From contig CAJKZK010000086.1 in the NCBI GenBank assembly GCA_905204225.1, positions 1-7,463 on the forward strand: 7,463 bases of DNA. The letters run 5' to 3'. Made by a program: the position numbers and the translations under genes. Source of the DNA: an uncultured Bacillota bacterium. Lineage in GTDB: Bacteria > Bacillota_I > Bacilli_A > RFN20 > CAG-449. Below the pieces are notes generated by a model, which was not told the DNA's origin, made no database searches, and worked only from the letters and a program-made list of their open reading frames with translations. Shown here piece by piece: positions 1 to 5,935 of the stretch; the stretch's first letter is position 1, and each line of letters begins with the position of its first letter.

Positions 1-16
1 TATATAAAAACAATAT

Positions 17-1324
17 TTACTTTTTATTTTTACTATCTCTTCTAATAAATAAATTTTTAAACATATCAAAATCAAATGGACAAATAGGATATAAATAAGG
101 AATTGATAATATTTTAATATGAGTTAAATAAATAAATAAAAAGAATATTCCCATTAAAAAACCTTTTACTTTAAATATACATGTTAATAATATTAAGAAC
201 ATTGAAACAAATCTATTAGCTAAAGATAATTCATAACTAGGTGTAGCAAAATTACAAACAATCGCTAAAGAAGTAACCAATAATATTTCACTAGAAAATA
301 ATCCTAAAGATATTGATATTTCTCCCAATATTATTGCAGTCAACATACTTAATGAAGATATTAAAGCATTAGGGGTATGCACTATAGCAATTCTAATTAT
401 TTCTAGTATCATAGAAACAATACTAACTTCTATTAACAATGGATTTGATAATTTCAATTTATAAAGTGGAATAATTCCATTATTATACCCATCTTCAATT
501 GTAAATAAAATAAATAATGGCACTAAAAACATAGAAATCAATGAACCTATTAATCTTAAGGTTTTTGTAAAGCTACCAATTAAAGGATTTTGTTTATATT
601 CTTCAACATTTTTAAAATGATCAAAAATTGATATTGGTAATATTAAAGCATTACTTGAAGTGTCAACCAAAATAACAATTTTTCCTCTTATTAAATTTAT
701 TGAAGCCACATCTGGACGTTCGGTATATCTAGTCAATGGAAAGACATTATATTTTTGTTTAACAATAGTTTCTTCTAAAGCTCTATCAGACATTATTAAA
801 GATTCTAAATTTATTTTTTTTATTCTTGATAAAATTATTCTTAAAGCCTTTTTATCAACTAAATTATTCAAATAAATAACAGAAATATTCATTTTACTCT
901 TCTTAGAAATTATATAATTACAAATACATAAATCACATGTTTTTATTCTTCTTCTAATTAAAGCAATATTATCAACAATATTTTCAGTAAAACTATCTTT
1001 AGATCCTCTAACTGATCTTTCAACTTCTGGAGAAGATATGGCTTTATAAGGATATTTTTTTATATCATAAGAATAAATTTTATTATTAGGAAATATAATT
1101 ATTAAATTACCAATCAATATCTCATTAATAGTGTCCTTAATATTTAATATTTCTTGATTATATTCAAACATTAAAATATTATTAAAAATCTTAAATAATA
1201 GTTCTTGATTAATTAAAGATGATAAAAAAAATAAATAATAATTCTCATTATTAATAATTTCTTTTTTATAGATAAAATCAGCACATTTATTAAACTTATT
1301 TATGATAATGTTAATATTATTCAT
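17..1324 (-). CDS. spoVAF: SpoVAF, GerA-family spore membrane protein
   Basis: Membrane protein of the spore inner membrane, homologous to the A subunit of GerA-type germinant receptors. In Bacillus, SpoVAF works with a small partner to amplify germination rather than to move dipicolinic acid. Seen in the 435-residue product: a soluble N-terminal half with the family signature SPEVERSVRGSKDSF (98-112), a run of arginines at 124-126, and YTERPDV (200-206) followed by a VDTSSNALILP strand (220-230). Hydrophobic segments follow at about 256-276, 297-315, 318-340, 344-362 and 372-402. NFATPSYEL (358-366) and the tail YLYPICPF (410-417) fit SpoVAF better than GerAA proper. It is shorter than Bacillus SpoVAF (about 490 residues), mainly in the N-terminal part. 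Its ATG overlaps the last 8 bases of spoVAEb and no clear Shine-Dalgarno precedes it, so translational coupling is likely. The stop codon lies 16 bases from the window edge. Confidence 0.93.
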   Translation of the reverse strand: MNNINIIINKFNKCADFIYKKEIINNENYYLFFLSSLINQELLFKIFNNILMFEYNQEILNIKDTINEILIGNLIIIFPNNKIYSYDIKKYPYKAISSPEVERSVRGSKDSFTENIVDNIALIRRRIKTCDLCICNYIISKKSKMNISVIYLNNLVDKKALRIILSRIKKINLESLIMSDRALEETIVKQKYNVFPLTRYTERPDVASINLIRGKIVILVDTSSNALILPISIFDHFKNVEEYKQNPLIGSFTKTLRLIGSLISMFLVPLFILFTIEDGYNNGIIPLYKLKLSNPLLIEVSIVSMILEIIRIAIVHTPNALISSLSMLTAIILGEISISLGLFSSEILLVTSLAIVCNFATPSYELSLANRFVSMFLILLTCIFKVKGFLMGIFFLFIYLTHIKILSIPYLYPICPFDFDMFKNLFIRRDSKNKK

Positions 1325-1664
1325 GTTTAGTAAATATTGAGCATATTAAACCCATAAAAATAGCAAATGATAAAGTTGCAGAACTTTTTGCCATTAATTT
1401 CATAAAAGCATTTAATAATGTTCCTTCATTTAATCCTTCTAAGCCAGATGAATATAATAAATGACCATAATTTGTAATTAAAATGGACGCTCCTCCTGGT
1501 AAATATTTAATTAAATAATCATACAAACCAAAAAATGATAATATTACTCCTATTACGACGCAAAAAGAAACAATATGACCAGGAGTCAATTTAGTTTTAT
1601 CAAAAATTAATTGAGCAATTAAGCAAAAACCACCTACAAATAAAAAAGAATATAAATATGCCAT
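1317..1664 (-). CDS. spoVAE: SpoVAEb, channel subunit of the SpoVA dipicolinate transporter
   Basis: Small polytopic protein of the SpoVA complex. In Bacillus, SpoVAEb and SpoVAC are the membrane channel components for dipicolinic acid (Ca-DPA), with SpoVAD on the cytoplasmic face. The 115-residue length matches the family. Seen: a first hydrophobic segment at 3-20, then FDKTKLTPGH (21-30), a second segment at 31-50, a Gly-rich turn PGGAS (56-60) and a C-terminal segment at about 93-111. The start is supported by AGGAG nine bases upstream, and its ATG shares one base with the spoVAD stop (TAATG). Odd: the conserved Pro-Ile-Thr-Ser-Phe-Gly-Asn-Ser motif expected after the Gly-rich turn reads LITNYGHLL (63-71), with the proline lost. 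The SpoVAEa half found in Bacillus is not encoded between this gene and spoVAF. Confidence 0.93.
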   Translation of the reverse strand: MAYLYSFLFVGGFCLIAQLIFDKTKLTPGHIVSFCVVIGVILSFFGLYDYLIKYLPGGASILITNYGHLLYSSGLEGLNEGTLLNAFMKLMAKSSATLSFAIFMGLICSIFTKHE

Positions 1665-2659
1665 TAAACTATTCTCCTTAAATGAATTAAATGTGCAATT
1701 ACTGGTATTTTTTCTTTTTGTGCAGCACTTATTTTAGAATGTAAACATCCTGTCCCAACTAATAAAACATCTTTAAGTTTTTTTTCAATCATTAAATCTA
1801 AAATATAACCATAACTAGTTAAAGCTAGACATGCACATCCACTGCCACCAGAATAAACATTATCTTGTTTATTTATATCAAAAATTAAATTTCCTGCATC
1901 TTGATAATTATTTAATTCAATTCCTTCATTTTTAAACAAATCAAATAATACTTTACTACCAATATTAGACAAATCACCTGTTAAAATCAAATCATAACAA
2001 TTAGGAGTAGTTTTAGTGTTTTTTAAATGATTAATAATTGTATCAAATGCAGCGTAAGCCATTGCTGATCCCATATCGTTTATATTATCCCAATTAATAT
2101 TGATTACTTGTCCAATAGTACTAGAAACAACTTTAATTTTCGATTTTTCTTTACTTAAAATTATTGTACCACACCCAGTAACTGTAGTAGTTGCAGTTTG
2201 CTTTTTTTTAACTCCATATTCATTTGGATATCTAAATTGTCTTTCTGCTGAGCCATAATTACTAGATGCAAAACTAATAGCGTTACTAACTAAACCATTA
2301 TCAACAAAACTACTAGCTACAATTGTAGATAAAATCGAAGTTGAGCAAGCACCATAAACTCCAATAAAAGAAGCAGGAAAATCTTTTAATGCATCATTAG
2401 AGCTTGATAATTGGCTAGTTAAGTCTCCACCAACAATTAATTCGACATTACTCTTACTTAATTTAGCTTTTCTTAAAGCTATATCAATAGCCATTTTTAT
2501 CATTTTAGATTCACCTTTTTCATATGAATCTTTACCAGCCATTTGATCTAAATAATAATAATCAAAACATTCACCAAGAGGACCTTGTTTTTCTTTTTCT
2601 CCACACACTGTACTTCTAGAAATTATATATAAATCATTATAAAAAATAGTACTTACCAT
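1664..2659 (-). CDS. spoVAD: SpoVAD, dipicolinic acid-binding SpoVA subunit
   Basis: Thiolase-fold protein that binds dipicolinic acid and acts at the cytoplasmic face of the SpoVA channel in the spore inner membrane. The 331 residues are close to Bacillus SpoVAD (338). Seen: EKEKQGPLG (21-29), GGDL (77-80), the thiolase-like cysteine motif GACSTS (103-108, Cys105), AERQFRYPNEYG (138-149), TVTGCG (159-164), DMGSAMA (195-201), YDLILTGDLSNIGS (222-235), GGSGCACLA (271-279) and EKIPVIAH (315-322). No transmembrane segment is evident, as expected. The start is firm: ATG has GGAG seven bases upstream, and an in-frame TAA lies two codons before it, so the N-terminus is really a few residues shorter than in Bacillus. 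It overlaps the end of spoVAC by 7 bases and touches the spoVAEb start, so the genes are translationally linked. Confidence 0.97.
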   Translation of the reverse strand: MVSTIFYNDLYIISRSTVCGEKEKQGPLGECFDYYYLDQMAGKDSYEKGESKMIKMAIDIALRKAKLSKSNVELIVGGDLTSQLSSSNDALKDFPASFIGVYGACSTSILSTIVASSFVDNGLVSNAISFASSNYGSAERQFRYPNEYGVKKKQTATTTVTGCGTIILSKEKSKIKVVSSTIGQVININWDNINDMGSAMAYAAFDTIINHLKNTKTTPNCYDLILTGDLSNIGSKVLFDLFKNEGIELNNYQDAGNLIFDINKQDNVYSGGSGCACLALTSYGYILDLMIEKKLKDVLLVGTGCLHSKISAAQKEKIPVIAHLIHLRRIV

Positions 2660-3108
2660 AAATTAACTCCAAATAATCTAAATATAAAATTAATAATTAA
2701 AAATAAAACACTACTACCAATACCATATGTAATAACTGATCCTGCTAAAGAAAACATTTGACTTCCTAACCCTAAAATAAAGCCTTCATGTCGACCTTCA
2801 ATAGCACTACAAGTTAAAGAATTAGCAAATCCAGTTGTAGGCAAAAATAATCCAGCACCACATATTCTACCTATTTTTTTATACCATCCTAATAAGGTAA
2901 ATAATGAAGAAACAAAAACTACACTCATTGACATCAAAGCTAATGCTTCGTCACTTTTTATAGATAAAAATTTACTATATATATCAAATAATCCTTGTCC
3001 AATTAGTCCAATAATTCCTCCACTTAAAAACGCAAAAAAACAATCTTTAAAGATAGGTTCTTCTTTATGATTGTTTTTTACAATTTCTTGATATTTTTTT
3101 ATATTCAT
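2653..3108 (-). CDS. spoVAC: SpoVAC, channel subunit of the SpoVA dipicolinate transporter
   Basis: Polytopic inner-membrane protein of the SpoVA complex. In Bacillus it forms, with SpoVAEb, the pore for dipicolinic acid uptake in sporulation and release in germination, and it has been described as mechanosensitive. The 151 residues match the family. Seen: hydrophobic segments at about 22-46 and 56-75, then GRICGAGLFLPTTGFANSL (80-98) carrying the conserved Pro-Thr-Thr-Gly-Phe-Ala-Asn core, then AIEGRHEGFILGLG (102-115) and a long C-terminal hydrophobic stretch at 117-146. GAGGTGAT sits just upstream of the ATG and is a good ribosome binding site, but part of it lies in a small hairpin. It is the first spoVA gene here: spoVAA and spoVAB, which precede it in Bacillus, are absent, and only 45 bases separate it from sigF. 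Confidence 0.97.
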   Translation of the reverse strand: MNIKKYQEIVKNNHKEEPIFKDCFFAFLSGGIIGLIGQGLFDIYSKFLSIKSDEALALMSMSVVFVSSLFTLLGWYKKIGRICGAGLFLPTTGFANSLTCSAIEGRHEGFILGLGSQMFSLAGSVITYGIGSSVLFLIINFIFRLFGVNLW

Positions 3109-3138
3109 TTTATCACCTCAAGATTATTGTGTGATAAA
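3109..3138 (-). promoter_or_regulatory. Hairpin over the spoVAC ribosome binding site
   Basis: In the sigF-spoVAC gap, TTTATCAC (3131-3138, minus-strand reading) is a perfect 8-base complement of GTGATAAA (3109-3116), which includes most of the spoVAC Shine-Dalgarno and abuts its ATG. A further 3 bp (CAA with TTG) can form inside across a small internal loop, leaving a five-base loop. A transcript running on from sigF would carry both arms, whereas one starting between them would not. The pairing is read directly; the masking role is inference. Eight-base arms in A+T-rich DNA can arise by chance, so confidence is modest. Confidence 0.4.
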
Positions 3139-3153
3139 TTCTCATTTTTATAA

Positions 3154-3846
3154 TTATATATTTATTTTTAACTTTTCTAAAATCTTTTTTTCTAATCTAG
3201 ATACTTGCACTTGAGATATAAATAATCTTTGTGCTACTTCATTTTGAGTATAACCATCAAAATATCTTAATTGAATTAATAATCTTTCTTTTTTATCTAA
3301 TTTTTGTAAAGCTAAATTTAAAGAACAATTATCTATTAAATTATCTTCACTAGAAATCATATCTCCCAAACATATATCATCTTCTCCAATACTTGCATCT
3401 AAAGATGAAATAGAATAATGAGCTTCATAAGAAAGTAATACATCTTCATAAGAAACATTTAAATAATTACTTATTTCTTGTAATGAGACAATTTTATTAT
3501 CTTTTTCTAAAATTTCTTGTGCTTTCAATATTTCTTTATATAAATCTTTATAGCCTCTTGAAACATGTAAAGACGCATTATCACGAAAATATTTTTTTAT
3601 TTCACCTAAAATAAGCGGTACTGCATAAGTTGTAAAAACACAATTAAAAGAAGAATTAAAGTTTTTACTAGCCTTTATTAATCCATATTTAGCACATGAA
3701 AAAATATCATCTTTTTCATCAATAGAATAATTAAATCTTTTCATTAAAGAATAAATTAAATTTGCATTTTGTTTAATTAATATTTCTAAAGAGGATGCAT
3801 TATTAGCTTGTATTTCTTTACAAAGTTGTTCGTTAGTTTTCTCCAT
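3154..3846 (-). CDS. sigF: RNA polymerase sporulation sigma factor SigF (SpoIIAC)
   Basis: Sigma factor that directs the first wave of forespore-specific transcription. Seen in the 230-residue product: region 2 at about 22-92 with the -10-binding helix FTTYAVPLILGEIKKYFRD (71-89), very like Bacillus SigF; region 3 at about 95-145 starting VSRGYKDL; and region 4 at about 178-228 with the helix-turn-helix YTQNEVAQRLFISQVQVSRL (199-218). Position directly after spoIIAB identifies it as SigF rather than its close relative SigG. It is about 25 residues shorter than the Bacillus protein, mostly at the N-terminus, and this is real because an in-frame TAA immediately precedes the ATG. The start lies inside the end of spoIIAB (14-base overlap) with only a weak GAG-type ribosome binding site, suggesting coupled translation with its own inhibitor. 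The stop is followed by 45 bases before spoVAC with no visible terminator. Confidence 0.97.
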   Translation of the reverse strand: MEKTNEQLCKEIQANNASSLEILIKQNANLIYSLMKRFNYSIDEKDDIFSCAKYGLIKASKNFNSSFNCVFTTYAVPLILGEIKKYFRDNASLHVSRGYKDLYKEILKAQEILEKDNKIVSLQEISNYLNVSYEDVLLSYEAHYSISSLDASIGEDDICLGDMISSEDNLIDNCSLNLALQKLDKKERLLIQLRYFDGYTQNEVAQRLFISQVQVSRLEKKILEKLKINI

Positions 3847-4279
3847 TTAAAATTTTCTCTTGATGTAAATTTTTTCTAATAGTTAATTTTGTACCCATTC
3901 CAGACACTGAAGAAATACAAAATCCATCTGATAAAGTATCCATAATTGTTAGTCCCATACCAGCTCTTTCTAAATCTGGTCTAGTTGTGTAATGTGGTGT
4001 TAAAGCTAAATTAATATCATCAATTCCTATTCCAAAATCAATTATTTGCATTCTTAATTCATCATCTTCAATTAAACATTTAATAACTACTTCTTTTGTT
4101 TCATCATAATGATAACCATGAATGATAGCATTAGAAACTCCCTCTGAAATAATAGTTTTTATTTCACCTAACAATGTTAATGAAGGATTTGTTGGTGCAA
4201 CAAATGAAGCAACTGCTAACCTTGCTAACGATTCATTAGCTTGTATAGCAGCAAATCTTAATTCCATTTTATTTGTCAT
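3833..4279 (-). CDS. spoIIAB: SpoIIAB, anti-sigma-F factor and SpoIIAA kinase
   Basis: GHKL-family ATPase that binds sigma-F and keeps it inactive in the predivisional and mother cell, and phosphorylates SpoIIAA. The 148 residues match the family (146 in Bacillus). Seen: N-box SEGVSNAIIHGY (45-56) with the Mg-coordinating Asn50 and Glu46; G1 box DFGIGI (81-86) with the ATP-binding Asp81; and G2 box ERAGMGLTIM (104-113). Glu104 and Arg105 fall at the same numbers as in Bacillus SpoIIAB, and Arg20 in NESLARLAVASF (15-26) matches the residue that contacts sigma-F. Its start overlaps the spoIIAA stop by 4 bases (ATGA) and its end overlaps sigF, the usual tight coupling that keeps the three proteins in proportion. 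Confidence 0.98.
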   Translation of the reverse strand: MTNKMELRFAAIQANESLARLAVASFVAPTNPSLTLLGEIKTIISEGVSNAIIHGYHYDETKEVVIKCLIEDDELRMQIIDFGIGIDDINLALTPHYTTRPDLERAGMGLTIMDTLSDGFCISSVSGMGTKLTIRKNLHQEKILNGEN

Positions 4280-4629
4280 ATAGATATTCCTACTTTCTTT
4301 TTAAAATCATTTAGAGATTTATATTCATCAATAATTTGAAATAATCCTGATATATTCATTATTTTCTTAATGTAAGGACTTAAATTTATAACTCCAATAA
4401 TTCCTCTTATTTTATATATTTCATTATATCTTCCTAAGATTAAGCCAATTCCTGCCGAATCTAAAAAAGTCACATCTTTAAAGTCAAACAATAATAATCT
4501 AGGTCCATATTTTATCATTTCATCTCTAATTTTAAAGCGATATAATTGAGTTTTATCTGAATCAACTTCACCATAAAACTTTACAAGTAATCCATCTTCA
4601 AAAGGAGATATTTTTATTTTATTTTCCAT
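4276..4629 (-). CDS. spoIIAA: SpoIIAA, anti-anti-sigma factor
   Basis: STAS-domain protein that, when unphosphorylated, displaces sigma-F from SpoIIAB. SpoIIAB inactivates it by phosphorylation, and in known systems SpoIIE reactivates it in the forespore. The 117 residues equal the family norm. The phosphorylation motif FLDSAGIGLILGRY (55-68) places the target serine at Ser58, exactly as in Bacillus, with Asp57 before it. AGGAG seven bases upstream supports the ATG. It ends with TGA, and reading through that TGA would overrun the normal length, so TGA is a stop here. It is the first gene of the spoIIA operon. Upstream lie a terminator hairpin that should separate it from dacF, a possible TATAAT, and two Spo0A-box-like sequences. 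Confidence 0.98.
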   Translation of the reverse strand: MENKIKISPFEDGLLVKFYGEVDSDKTQLYRFKIRDEMIKYGPRLLLFDFKDVTFLDSAGIGLILGRYNEIYKIRGIIGVINLSPYIKKIMNISGLFQIIDEYKSLNDFKKKVGISI

Positions 4630-4649
4630 ATTTTCGCTCCTTAAAAATA

Positions 4650-4655
4650 ATTATA
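4650..4655 (-). promoter_or_regulatory. Possible -10 element for spoIIA
   Basis: TATAAT on the minus strand, placed to start a transcript roughly 14-17 bases before the spoIIAA ATG and just ahead of its AGGAG. No good TTGACA lies 17 bases upstream; TTTTCA (4678-4683) matches four of six at a 22-base spacer, which recalls the wide spacing of the Spo0A-activated spoIIG promoter of Bacillus. In such A+T-rich DNA a lone TATAAT is weak evidence. Bacillus uses sigma-H here, but no sigma-H-type -10 (GAAT core) is visible. Confidence 0.3.
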
Positions 4656-4663
4656 AGCAAAAT

Positions 4664-4695
4664 AAAAAAAGAAGTTTTGAAAAGCTCCTTTTTTT
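4664..4695 (-). terminator. Intrinsic terminator after dacF
   Basis: On the minus strand AAAAAAAG (4688-4695) pairs perfectly with CTTTTTTT (4664-4671). Inside it G·U, A-U and G-C pairs, one mismatch and a few A-U pairs close a small loop. The run of U at the 3' side, continuing as TATTTTG, gives the form of a Rho-independent terminator, and it lies about 40 bases after the dacF stop. It should limit dacF readthrough into spoIIA. Being rich in A-U and nearly symmetric, it could also work from the other strand. Confidence 0.65.
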
Positions 4696-4702
4696 GATAT
4701 TA

Positions 4703-4712
4703 ATCGACAATA
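4703..4712 (-). promoter_or_regulatory. Spo0A-box-like sequence 2 (spoIIA upstream)
   Basis: TATTGTCGAT on the minus strand matches eight of ten positions of the Spo0A box TTTTGTCGAA. It lies 15 bp from a perfect copy, in the same orientation, about 75 bases upstream of the spoIIAA start. Spo0A~P activates spoIIA in Bacillus through boxes of this type. Confidence 0.5.
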
Positions 4713-4717
4713 AATCG

Positions 4718-4727
4718 TTCGACAAAA
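4718..4727 (-). promoter_or_regulatory. Spo0A box 1 (spoIIA upstream)
   Basis: TTTTGTCGAA on the minus strand is an exact match to the Spo0A-binding consensus as I know it (core TGNCGAA). It lies 6 bp after the dacF stop and about 90 bases before the spoIIAA start. The location upstream of spoIIA, a known Spo0A~P target, together with a second box 15 bp away, supports function. The core heptamer also occurs by chance inside two coding regions of this window, so it is the full-length match and the tandem arrangement that carry weight. Confidence 0.65.
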
Positions 4728-4733
4728 TATGAC

Positions 4734-5885
4734 TTACGCAAATAATCTTTTAAAAATATTTATTAAATACATAAAAAAATTTAACCCTTTTACTTCATTA
4801 CTAGCAAATATTTTATATTTAAATATTTTATTAGATGGAGTTATTATTTCTAAATAACCTACTTCATCTCCTAAATTATATTTATCTAAACACTTTTCTA
4901 AAATTGCTTTAATTTTTATATCATTAATATTTTCATTTTTTTCAATAATAAGCTTAACTTCTTCTTTAACACATACATTTAAATATTTTTTTAAAGTTTC
5001 ATCAATAACAAAACTAGAAACTATATCATCTTTATTAAACAAACTAACAGCTTTTAATTTAGAAAAGCCATAATCAAGAAGTCTAATTGTATCTTGGCTT
5101 CTATGTGCAATAGAATCTAAATTCATAACAGTTGAAATTAATCTAACACCATTTCTTTTTGCTGTAGCAGTTAAATTATAGCCTGCATTTTTTGTATAAC
5201 CGGTTTTTAAGCCATCTAACCCTTCATAATATTTTAATAATTTATTTGTATTAACAAGCCAAAATGGTTCTTTAGTATTTTCTCTAACATAACCTTCTTG
5301 CATAGAAGTATACTTTAATATTTTTTCATCAAATTCTACTAAATGACTTCCAAGCAATGCCATATCATACGCACTTGTATAATGATTAGGATCATCAAAT
5401 CCTGTTGCATTAGCAAAATTAGTATCATTCATGTTAAATTCTTTGGCTTTTTGGTTCATCATTTCTACAAACTTTTCATTTGATGAGGCTAAATGTTCCC
5501 CCATAGCTACAATTGCATCATTAGCAGAATTTATTGCAACTGCTTTAAATAAATCATTTAATGACATCTTTTCATTTTCTTCTAAAAAAATCTGTGTTCC
5601 TCCCATACTACTTGCATAAGAAGATACAATTACTTCATCATCAAAAGATATTTTATTATTATCAATTGCTTCTAAAATTAAATATAATCCCATCATTTTA
5701 GTCATTGAAGCAGGATATAATTTTTCATGAGGATTTTTACTATATATTATTTCTTTAGATATAGGTTCCATTAAAACAGCAGATGTAGCGTTTAAATCTA
5801 TTTCATCTGCATTAACAACATTTATTTTAATAAAAAAAGATGATATTAATGATAAACAAATAAAACCAAATAAAAATTTTCGCAT
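4734..5885 (-). CDS. dacF: DacF, D-alanyl-D-alanine carboxypeptidase (low-molecular-weight PBP)
   Basis: Penicillin-binding protein of the S11 peptidase family that removes the terminal D-Ala from peptidoglycan stem peptides. In Bacillus, forespore-made DacF helps set cortex cross-linking. The 383 residues match the family (389 in Bacillus). Seen: a signal peptide (KFLFGFICLSLISSFF core, likely cleaved after VVNA at about residue 26); catalytic SMTK (60-63) in PASMTK; SAN (120-122); and KTG (227-229) in DGLKTGYT. A C-terminal beta domain covers about 280-365, and a hydrophobic/basic tail LNFFMYLINIFKRLF (368-382) looks like the amphipathic membrane anchor. GAGGTG six bases or fewer before the ATG serves as ribosome binding site. 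The start codon sits inside a long inverted repeat that begins just after pdp. Its place directly before spoIIAA identifies it as dacF rather than dacA or dacB. Confidence 0.95.
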   Translation of the reverse strand: MRKFLFGFICLSLISSFFIKINVVNADEIDLNATSAVLMEPISKEIIYSKNPHEKLYPASMTKMMGLYLILEAIDNNKISFDDEVIVSSYASSMGGTQIFLEENEKMSLNDLFKAVAINSANDAIVAMGEHLASSNEKFVEMMNQKAKEFNMNDTNFANATGFDDPNHYTSAYDMALLGSHLVEFDEKILKYTSMQEGYVRENTKEPFWLVNTNKLLKYYEGLDGLKTGYTKNAGYNLTATAKRNGVRLISTVMNLDSIAHRSQDTIRLLDYGFSKLKAVSLFNKDDIVSSFVIDETLKKYLNVCVKEEVKLIIEKNENINDIKIKAILEKCLDKYNLGDEVGYLEIITPSNKIFKYKIFASNEVKGLNFFMYLINIFKRLFA

Positions 5886-5926
5886 AAGACACCTCTAATA
5901 AAGAATATTATCTTAAGCGAAAATTT
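5874..5926 (-). promoter_or_regulatory. Long inverted repeat enclosing the dacF start codon
   Basis: Two 16-base arms, 5911-5926 and 5874-5889, are complementary at 15 of 16 positions and flank a 21-base loop. In the mRNA the 3' arm contains the dacF AUG (its U falls on the single U·U mismatch) and the first codons, and the loop holds the GAGGTG ribosome binding site. The 5' arm starts 9 bases after the pdp stop. Transcripts reading through from pdp would therefore fold up the dacF start, while a transcript starting in the loop would not. A U-rich stretch follows the 3' arm, so partial termination is also possible. The pairing is read directly; the regulatory effect is inference. Confidence 0.6.
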
Positions 5927-5935
5927 ATAACTAAA

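Noticed and set aside
1..16. Terminator after spoVAF
   Set aside because: The 16 bases past the stop are only A+T-rich and the window ends before any hairpin could be judged.
660..875. Plus-strand open frame of 71 codons inside spoVAF
   Set aside because: It is antisense to a well-supported gene, has no ribosome binding site or recognisable motif, and is explained by the coding frame on the other strand.
2441..2447. TGTCGAA Spo0A-box core inside spoVAD (a second one at 6678-6684 inside pdp)
   Set aside because: Both lie in coding sequence where they encode conserved residues, lack the extended flanks and a partner box, and are expected by chance at about this rate.
3125..3153. Sigma-G-like promoter TTATA-17-CACAATA upstream of spoVAC
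   Set aside because: One mismatch in each element, and the transcript would start within the ribosome binding site itself. Too weak to list as a promoter.
4276..4278. Mollicutes genetic code with TGA as tryptophan
   Set aside because: TGA ends spoIIAA at exactly the family length, tryptophan codons seen are TGG, and no in-frame TGA interrupts any gene.
4664..4695. Sigma-H promoter for spoIIA starting at AAAGGAGCT
   Set aside because: The -35-like AGGAG is present but no GAAT-type -10 follows at 11-12 bases; the sequence there is a T run belonging to the terminator.
5431..5619. Plus-strand open frame of 62 codons inside dacF
   Set aside because: Antisense to the catalytic domain of dacF, with no independent support.
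5906..5912. Forespore-sigma -10 GATAATA for dacF
   Set aside because: One mismatch to CATAATA and no convincing -35 at the right distance. Kept only as a remark in the hairpin finding.
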